Source: Pseudomonadota bacterium (GTDB taxonomy: Bacteria; Pseudomonadota; Alphaproteobacteria; Caulobacterales; Caulobacteraceae). Taken from it: DNA of 30,953 nucleotides. Shown in pieces: positions 24,017 through 30,953 of the stretch (positions are counted from its first letter, which is position 1; each line of letters begins with the position of its first letter). The position numbers were made by a program, and so were the translations under genes. The stretch is from contig JAEYNH010000058.1 of NCBI GenBank assembly GCA_023412655.1, forward strand, positions 1 through 30,953, written 5' to 3'. The notes below the pieces were generated by a model. That model saw only the letters and a list, made by a program, of their open reading frames with translations. It ran no database searches and had not been told where the DNA came from.

Positions 24017-25039
24017 CTACCAGGCGTTCTGCACCTTCTCGGCGAAGCCCAGCAACCGGTCGAAGGCCACCTTGCGTCCGTCGTCCAGCACGGCCACCCC
24101 CTTGAAATGCCCGAACACCTGATGCGTGTCCGAGCGCAGGATCTTCAGGTCGGTGAGGTCGGCCCGGTCGAGGATCGGCTCGAAGGTCATCTCCAGGCGG
24201 CCATCGTTGCTGGTGAACCGCCAGGGACCGCTGTCGTAGCCGCCGGCCGGCAGGTGGAAGGTCACCTGGTCGAGCTTGTGGGCCACCCCGTCGTGGAAGA
24301 CCATGTTCTCGGACGCGGCCGAGGTGTCGCCGAAGCCGTAGCCGATGTTGAAGCCGAACGGGACGCCGTCCGCCAGGCCCGAGGCCGAGCCCCAGTACCA
24401 GGTGTTGCGATAGGTCCAGACGCCCCGGCCCCAGTCCAGCACCGCAAAGGCCCGGTCGGGGGTGAAGGCATGGGCCTTGCCGCCCACGGTCACCATCCCC
24501 TCGGCCGCCATGCAGTTGATCTTCTGGTTGTAGTAGAAGGCCTTGGGCGCCCCCCTCCACGGCGTGGCGATGGTCATCCGGTCCATGGGCGGCTGGGCCA
24601 GCCGCAGCTCCCCGCTCAGGCCCTGGCCCTTGCCGAAGCCGGGGCAGTCGAGGGTCAGGCGCCGGCCGCCGGGCGTGTGCCGGAAGGCGAGTTTCAGGCG
24701 CGGATGCTCCTGGACGATGTCCCCCGCGTCGGCGCTCTGCGGCATCCGCATCCGGCCCATGGGGAAGGGCGTGATCACGCTCTCGGTGGTGAACGAAGGC
24801 GCCCGGAAGTCGAACCAGACCACCGACAGGAGGCCCATGTAGCCGTTGTCCGCCACCACCGCCGCCAGGCCGTGGTCGCCGGCCAGGACGCAGTAGTAGT
24901 CCCACTCCTTGATGCGCAGGGGCGATGCGGCGATGGCGGCCCGGCTATAGCGCCGCGCCTCGTTCCGGGCCCATCCCGCCTTCGCCAGACGCCCGCGGGC
25001 GTCCAGCAGATCTCCCGGCCCAAGCTCCGTCTGCGCCAT
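24017..25039 (-). CDS. DUF2804 family protein
   Basis: A 340-residue protein without a signal peptide. It follows the DUF2804 plan: an early KEWDYYCVLAGDHGLAAVVA segment, a FYYNQKINCMAAEG stretch, then VLDWGRGVWTYRNTWYWGSA, and GFNIGYGFGDTSAASENMVF near the middle-to-late region. The Trp/Tyr-rich pattern resembles lipocalin-like or hydroxyneurosporene-synthase-like beta structures, but no activity is established. ATG 25039 follows an excellent GGGAGGA ribosome site; a longer frame extends into the thiC riboswitch and is not real. It heads the minus-strand run and is divergent from thiC. Confidence 0.82.
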   Translation of the reverse strand: MAQTELGPGDLLDARGRLAKAGWARNEARRYSRAAIAASPLRIKEWDYYCVLAGDHGLAAVVADNGYMGLLSVVWFDFRAPSFTTESVITPFPMGRMRMPQSADAGDIVQEHPRLKLAFRHTPGGRRLTLDCPGFGKGQGLSGELRLAQPPMDRMTIATPWRGAPKAFYYNQKINCMAAEGMVTVGGKAHAFTPDRAFAVLDWGRGVWTYRNTWYWGSASGLADGVPFGFNIGYGFGDTSAASENMVFHDGVAHKLDQVTFHLPAGGYDSGPWRFTSNDGRLEMTFEPILDRADLTDLKILRSDTHQVFGHFKGVAVLDDGRKVAFDRLLGFAEKVQNAW

Positions 25040-25146
25040 CCCGTCCTCCCCCGGTGAACGCCCATCAAACCAAGCCTTGGCCGGGCGGTCGAGGCCGACG
25101 CCTTTTGGCGCTTCCCCAAAACCCCGTTCGGGGATAGCGTCCGCCG

Positions 25147-25236
25147 ATCCTCGGGGGGCCGCGCGCAAGCGGCTGAGAGGTGGGTGAGCCCACGACCCGT
25201 CGAACCTGATCCGGGTCATGCCGGCGAAGGGAAGGG
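25147..25236 (+). ncRNA. TPP riboswitch (THI element)
   Basis: The conserved parts of the thiamine pyrophosphate aptamer are present in order: TCGGGGGGCC, GGCTGAGAGG (25171-25180), AACCTGATCCGGGTCATGCC (25203-25222) and GGCGAAGGGAA. It lies 54 bases upstream of thiC. TPP binding would lower thiC expression. Between the aptamer and the start, TCCGT (25269-25273) can pair with ACGGA (25278-25282), covering part of the ribosome site, which suggests control of translation. Edges are approximate. Confidence 0.95.
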
Positions 25237-25290
25237 CCTCATCCTAAGACCCCAACCAACGCCCGTGATCCGTCCAAACGGAGCCACGCG

Positions 25291-27126
<1,836 letters not shown>

Positions 27127-27195
27127 CGGGGGAACACTCGTCCTCGTTGTTCAGACGGGGCGGCGCAACCCAGGGCCTCTGGCGGTCGGGCAAAA

Positions 27196-27210
27196 GTTCA
27201 TCTTTTGTTC
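27196..27210 (+). promoter_or_regulatory. LexA (SOS) box
   Basis: GTTC (27196-27199), seven bases, GTTC (27207-27210) is a perfect match to the alphaproteobacterial LexA site GTTC-N7-GTTC. The AT-rich spacer ATCTTTT also fits known sites. It lies four bases before the first ATG of the small CxxC protein gene and inside the likely core promoter, where LexA would block transcription until DNA damage. Confidence 0.7.
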
Positions 27211-27214
27211 ACCT

Positions 27215-27547
27215 ATGGCCGCCCCGCCCGCCTCGCACTGGAAGATGAGCCCGATCCCGGCTGCGGCCGAGGACAGCGTCGGCGATTTCCGCCGCTTCCC
27301 GGGTTGCCGCCTGCTGCTGCGCTGCTCGGCCTGCTCCTGGTCCCGCGCCTACGACCCCGAGCGGGTGATCGCCCGGCTGCAGGAGCTTCGCGCCGGCGGC
27401 CACGCCACGCGGCTGGCGGACGCCGCCCGCCGGGTCGCCTGGCCATGCCCGGCCTGCGGGCGCCTGCGCTGGCGTATGCAGTTCGCCTGGCCGCCCGATT
27501 TCGATCCGCGTGAAGCCCGCCGGCTGGCCGCTCGCTACCGGAACTAG
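27215..27547 (+). CDS. Small CxxC zinc-ribbon-like protein, probably SOS-regulated
   Basis: A protein of up to 110 residues, family unknown. Two Cys pairs, CSAC (Cys37, Cys40) and CPAC (Cys78, Cys81), are separated by a basic helix of about 36 residues, suggesting a split zinc ribbon. Many Arg residues point to nucleic-acid contact. The first ATG (27215) is only four bases from the LexA box and has no ribosome site. The ATG at 27245 (giving 100 residues) may be the true start if transcription begins within or after the box. The gene stands alone between thiC and an acyltransferase. A DNA-damage role is inferred only from the LexA site. Confidence 0.68.
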   Translation: MAAPPASHWKMSPIPAAAEDSVGDFRRFPGCRLLLRCSACSWSRAYDPERVIARLQELRAGGHATRLADAARRVAWPCPACGRLRWRMQFAWPPDFDPREARRLAARYRN

Positions 27548-27612
27548 GCCGAAACGCCGCCGCACCTTCACCGGCGCTTTCTGTCCAGCTCAACTGACGC
27601 TAATTGGCGACG

Positions 27613-28683
27613 ATGCAAGCTGCGCCCAGCGCCCCGTCCCATCCCGGCAGCCGCCAGCCAGGCACGCTCGTCTCGATCCAGGTCCTGAGGGCCGTGGCCT
27701 GCCTGATGGTGCTCGTCCACCACGCCCGCAATCCGCGGCCGTGGCTGTTCGACCCCATGGTGGGATGGAATCTCACCACCGGCGTGGACGTCTTCTTCGT
27801 GATCAGCGGCTTCATCATGTACGCCGCCGCCCGCAACGAGGCGCCGGGCGAGTTCATGCGCCGGCGGGTCATCCGCATCGCGCCGCTCTACTGGATCGCC
27901 ACCCTGACCTGGGTGGCCTGGCTCGCCGCCCGCGACCTCGCCACGCCGGACGCGGCCCACCTTTGGCTGTCCCTGGGCATGATCCCGCACGAGAGCCCGA
28001 TGCACCCGGGGACGGTCTGGCCGGCTCTGGTCCCGGGCTGGACGCTGACCTTCGAGATGGCCTTCTACCTCCTGTTCGCCGTGGGCTTGGCGGTCCGCCG
28101 GCTAGTGCCGGTGGTGACGGTGAGCATCGTCGGCCTGGTCGCGGCCGGCTTCATCCTGCGCCCCGACGACACCGTCCTGCGGGCCTTCACCGGGCCCATC
28201 CTGCTGGCCTTCCTGGCCGGGGTGATGATCGCCTGGGCTCACGCCCGGGTCAGCTTCGCCAGGGCCTGGCCGCTGGCGATCCTCGGCGCCGTGGGCCTGG
28301 CGCTGCACGCCACGCCGTTCGTCGAGGTGTCCAAGACCTGGGTGGTGGCCTCCAGCGCCGCCCTGGTGGCCGGCGGCCTGGCGTTCGAGCCGGCCCTGCG
28401 CGCCCGGCGCCCCAAGGTGCTCGAGACCCTCGGCGACGCCAGCTACGCCATCTACCTGTTCCACACCCTGATCCTGGCCATGGTGATGTGGCAGGGGCGC
28501 AACCTGCCGCTCGAGGGCTGGCCCCAGTTCCTGGTGTTGATGACCGTGGGGGTGGGCCTCTCGGTGGTGGCCGGCGTGGCCATCCACCGCTGGCTTGAGC
28601 GGCCGATGCTTAAGGCCCTGCTCAGGCTGCGCCTGCCGGGCCCCTCGCGGCAGGCCGCGGCCTCGGGGACGGCGGGCGGCTAG
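27613..28683 (+). CDS. Acyltransferase 3 family membrane protein, ExoZ-like
   Basis: A 356-residue integral membrane acyltransferase with about ten helices. It shows the family signature: IQVLRAVACLMVLVHHA (with the conserved His), then GVDVFFVISGFIMY, RRRVIRIAPLYWIATL and a late DASYAIYLFHTLIL. This pattern is closest to ExoZ-type enzymes that O-acetylate exopolysaccharide or other surface glycans. ATG 27613 was chosen; a TTG at 27604 is in frame. GCTAATTG (27598-27605) resembles a -10 box just upstream, so the mRNA may have almost no leader. It converges on the GMC oxidoreductase with a 30-base gap. Confidence 0.85.
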   Translation: MQAAPSAPSHPGSRQPGTLVSIQVLRAVACLMVLVHHARNPRPWLFDPMVGWNLTTGVDVFFVISGFIMYAAARNEAPGEFMRRRVIRIAPLYWIATLTWVAWLAARDLATPDAAHLWLSLGMIPHESPMHPGTVWPALVPGWTLTFEMAFYLLFAVGLAVRRLVPVVTVSIVGLVAAGFILRPDDTVLRAFTGPILLAFLAGVMIAWAHARVSFARAWPLAILGAVGLALHATPFVEVSKTWVVASSAALVAGGLAFEPALRARRPKVLETLGDASYAIYLFHTLILAMVMWQGRNLPLEGWPQFLVLMTVGVGLSVVAGVAIHRWLERPMLKALLRLRLPGPSRQAAASGTAGG

Positions 28684-28713
28684 CCCATCCTGTTCCTGGG
28701 CCGCTCTGGTCTT

Positions 28714-30330
28714 TTAGGCCGCCCTGGCCTTCGCCACCGACTGCGACACGAACTCCGCGGTGCGCAGCGCCAGGGCCACGATGGTCAGGGTCGGATTGGC
28801 CCAGCCCGAGGTGGGGAAGACCGAGCTGCCGGCGATGTAGAGGTTCTCCACCCCGTGCACCCGGCCCGCCCCGTCGGTGACCCCCTGGCGTCGGTCGTCC
28901 GACATCCGGGTGGTCCCCATGTGGTGGTAGCCGCCGATGTGGTGCGAGCCGATCAGGGGGTCGGTCCGCCAGCCGCCTTCCGGATCGGACAGCCATTCCG
29001 CCGGTTCGACCCGGCCCAGGCCCAGGCGTGACAGTTCGGCGTCCAGCACGTCCACCAGCCCCGCGACGCTTTCCACGTCCAGGGCCGTGGTCCGCCAGTC
29101 GAGCGCCAGGCGAGGGACGCCCAGCGGGTCGCGCTGGTTGGTCAGCCGCACGCGGCTGTGCGGATTGGGCGCCTGTTCGGCCCGGATCGACAGGGCCAGG
29201 TCGCGCAGCCCCAGCTGGTGCAGGACCCAGGGCCGAAGCGGGTCGGTGCGCCGCTGCGCCCACTTCACCGCCTGCTTGGTGGCCATCCACAGCGCCCGCC
29301 CGCCGCGGGTCGGGTTCATCTCGTGCTTGAGGTGCGAATAGGCCGCCATGCCCCAGTTGGTGGCCGCCCCCGGCGCCTGCCGGGCCGCGATGGTCAGGGA
29401 GGTGTTCAGCAGGCCGCGCTCGGCCTGGGTCTCCCGGCTGGGCTTGATGAGGCCCGCCAGCTCCCGCTCGCCCAGGCGGTGGGTGCGGCCGAACGCCTTG
29501 AGCAGGCGCCAGGCGCTGCCGCCCACGATGCGCCCGCCGCGGGCGTGGGGGTGCTCCATGAAGTAGCGGCCCACCTGGTCGTGGTCGTTGCCGATCCCGT
29601 GCGTCGCCACCCGGTTCGAGGCCAGCAGCAGGCGGGGGTTCTCCATGCCCCCCGCCGCCAGCACCACGGCCTTGGCCGAGATGGTCAGGGCGCCCTGGCG
29701 CAGGGACTTGGCGGTCAGGCCCGTCACGTGCCGGCCGGATGCGTCCAGCTCGATCTCGGTGACCGTGGCGTGGGTGATGATCCGGCAGCGCGGATGGCGC
29801 ACCAGATCCTCGCAGGCCTCGAAGACGAAGCGGTTGAACCGCCGGTCGAAGCTCCAGACTCCCACCTCGAGGCGGCGGGCGTCGAACTCCGGCGCCGGCG
29901 CGCCCGCGGCGCGGAGGTCTTGGGCGGTGGGCGGCGCCTCGGGCTCGTCGAACACCCGTCGGGCGGGGCCGTAGTAGCGCTCCAGATCGCGCCATTCGAT
30001 CGGCCAGCCGGAGTGCGGCACCCAGTCCCGGCGCTCCAGGTCGATGGGGTCCAGTTCGGCGATCCGGCCGCCCCAGATGGCCGTGGTGCCGCCGAAGAAG
30101 CGCAGCCGGGCGTCGGCCAGGTCGTAATACTCCTCGCCCACGTTCTCGCCGGCGTTCAGCTCGGCGGTGGAGCGCTCATAGTCCAGGCCGCCGCTTTCCA
30201 GCAGCAGGACCGAGTGGCCCAGTTCCAGCAGCCGGCGGGCGGTGGTGATCCCGGCGGCGCCGCAGCCGACGACACAAACCTCGGTGTCGAGATGGCGGGG
30301 GCCGTCGGCGTCGTTGAGGTCGCGATGCAT
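28714..30330 (-). CDS. GMC family FAD-dependent oxidoreductase
   Basis: A 538-residue flavoprotein. The FAD-binding dinucleotide motif VCVVGCGAAG (18-27) opens the chain. The GMC C-terminal part has GGYHHMGTTRM (466-476, catalytic His) and GWANPTLTIVALALR (Asn512), and AGGMENPRLLL lies in the middle. The compact form with GTTRMSDD suits sugar or alcohol dehydrogenase-like members rather than choline oxidases. It has no signal peptide, so it is cytosolic or associates with another subunit, none of which is visible. ATG 30330 has no strong ribosome site. The substrate is unknown. Confidence 0.88.
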   Translation of the reverse strand: MHRDLNDADGPRHLDTEVCVVGCGAAGITTARRLLELGHSVLLLESGGLDYERSTAELNAGENVGEEYYDLADARLRFFGGTTAIWGGRIAELDPIDLERRDWVPHSGWPIEWRDLERYYGPARRVFDEPEAPPTAQDLRAAGAPAPEFDARRLEVGVWSFDRRFNRFVFEACEDLVRHPRCRIITHATVTEIELDASGRHVTGLTAKSLRQGALTISAKAVVLAAGGMENPRLLLASNRVATHGIGNDHDQVGRYFMEHPHARGGRIVGGSAWRLLKAFGRTHRLGERELAGLIKPSRETQAERGLLNTSLTIAARQAPGAATNWGMAAYSHLKHEMNPTRGGRALWMATKQAVKWAQRRTDPLRPWVLHQLGLRDLALSIRAEQAPNPHSRVRLTNQRDPLGVPRLALDWRTTALDVESVAGLVDVLDAELSRLGLGRVEPAEWLSDPEGGWRTDPLIGSHHIGGYHHMGTTRMSDDRRQGVTDGAGRVHGVENLYIAGSSVFPTSGWANPTLTIVALALRTAEFVSQSVAKARAA

Positions 30331-30431
30331 GGCGGACAGCTAGGGTGTAGGCCGCCCCGATCCAATGGCGCCGGTTAAATAGCTCGCCGTTATGTCCGGG
30401 GTGTGGCCTTGGGGCTTCGCTGGCGCGCCGC

Positions 30432-30953
30432 TCAGAGCGCCTCGACCTGGCGCAGGGTCTCTGCCCGGGCCAGCAGTTCGCCGTGGGGCAGGTCGCCGCT
30501 CAGCACATAGGCGGACCGGCCGCGCTCCCAGAACACCGCCGCCTCGCGCCCCCGCACCGCCAGTTCGGGCCGGCCGCCGGTGAGCGTCCGCGCCTTCACC
30601 GCGAACAGGATCAGCCGCTCCTGCCCGGGGGTTTCCAGCAGCAGGTTCAGGCCGGGCCCGTGGTCGGTTGGGAACACCTGGGCGTCCAGCAGCCGCCAGT
30701 CGCCGGGCAGGCGGGGCGTCTTGACCTTCAGCAGCCGGGCGACCTCGGCCTCGTCCAGTCTCGGGGTTTCAAGCTGCGAGACCATCTGGCCCCGCACGCC
30801 CATGGCCAGCCGGGACTCGGCGGCGTCCTCCACATATTCGGGCGGATGATCGCCGTCGGCCTCGCGCCAGCCGTCCAGTTCGCGCTCGCCGGCCGCCGTC
30901 CAGCCCAGGATCCCCGAGCCCAGGCACCCGGCGACGCCCAGGGCCGTCAGGCC
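30432..30953 (-). CDS. Probable membrane anti-sigma factor, C-terminal part (5' end outside window)
   Basis: The reverse frame is open from the window edge to the TGA at 30434-30432, giving about 173 residues of a longer protein. It begins with a hydrophobic helix (GLTALGVAGCLGSGILGW), then a non-cytoplasmic domain with PPEYVEDAAESRLAMGVRGQ and later GPGLNLLLETPG and LFAVKARTLTG. This resembles the transmembrane and periplasmic parts of alphaproteobacterial anti-sigma factors; the zinc-finger N-terminus and its sigma-factor partner would lie beyond the right edge. The identity is inferred from pattern and is moderate. Confidence 0.6.
   Translation of the reverse strand, partial: GLTALGVAGCLGSGILGWTAAGERELDGWREADGDHPPEYVEDAAESRLAMGVRGQMVSQLETPRLDEAEVARLLKVKTPRLPGDWRLLDAQVFPTDHGPGLNLLLETPGQERLILFAVKARTLTGGRPELAVRGREAAVFWERGRSAYVLSGDLPHGELLARAETLRQVEAL

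Noticed and set aside
25105..25111. TTGGCGC, a perfect Caulobacter -35 box upstream of thiC.
   Set aside because: No matching -10 box lies at the required distance; the nearest AT-rich site is too far away.
25122..25133. CCCC-GTTC-GGGG hairpin before the thiC riboswitch.
   Set aside because: Only four pairs, no T-tract, and it lies in a divergent promoter region, so a terminator is unlikely.

Overview
The window is high-GC DNA that reads as an alphaproteobacterial chromosome, most likely Caulobacterales (Caulobacter/Phenylobacterium-like). The evidence is a recognisable gcrA at the left edge, a large TonB-dependent receptor, a TPP-riboswitch thiC, the two-domain alphaproteobacterial dCTP deaminase, a Caulobacter-type promoter candidate, and a perfect alphaproteobacterial LexA box (GTTC-N7-GTTC). 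Genes are tightly packed. There is no integrase, transposase, phage gene or CRISPR array, and no intergenic gap exceeds 300 bases. Family assignments rest on recognising motifs by eye, not on database searches.

Layout from left to right. Positions 1-3400 hold the 5' end of gcrA (minus), an ABC-2 permease, a convergent AraC regulator, and a divergent pair made of a YagU-like membrane protein and an unknown cytosolic protein. Positions 3400-6812 hold an AT-rich, repeat-rich leader, a 1041-residue TonB-dependent receptor and a hairpin. Positions 6922-11655 run argD-argF (overlapping, arginine biosynthesis), a secreted serine hydrolase and hslO (Hsp33). Next come a REP-like hairpin, metZ (minus, methionine synthesis) and a divergent dCTP deaminase.

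Positions 14101-17564 form a minus-strand group: an M20 metallopeptidase, tryptophan 2,3-dioxygenase, and a class V PLP enzyme likely to act as kynureninase. tRNA-Gly(CCC) follows, then an EamA transporter, a TPR protein, a small secreted coiled-coil protein and a neutral zinc metallopeptidase. Positions 20693-25039 are a minus-strand run: DUF2804, a DUF6491-like lipoprotein, D-cysteine desulfhydrase coupled to an aspartate/glutamate-type racemase, and a DUF5996 protein. A TPP riboswitch and thiC follow, then a small CxxC protein behind a LexA box, an ExoZ-like acyltransferase, a convergent GMC oxidoreductase, and the 3' part of a probable membrane anti-sigma factor at the right edge.

Most of the window is ordinary housekeeping and accessory metabolism, and I see no clear new multi-gene system. 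The observations most worth checking are the SOS box in front of the small CxxC protein, the GANTC pair and DnaA-box-like site upstream of gcrA, the repeat-rich receptor leader, the non-canonical kynureninase beside tryptophan dioxygenase, and the coupled D-cysteine desulfhydrase/racemase pair.
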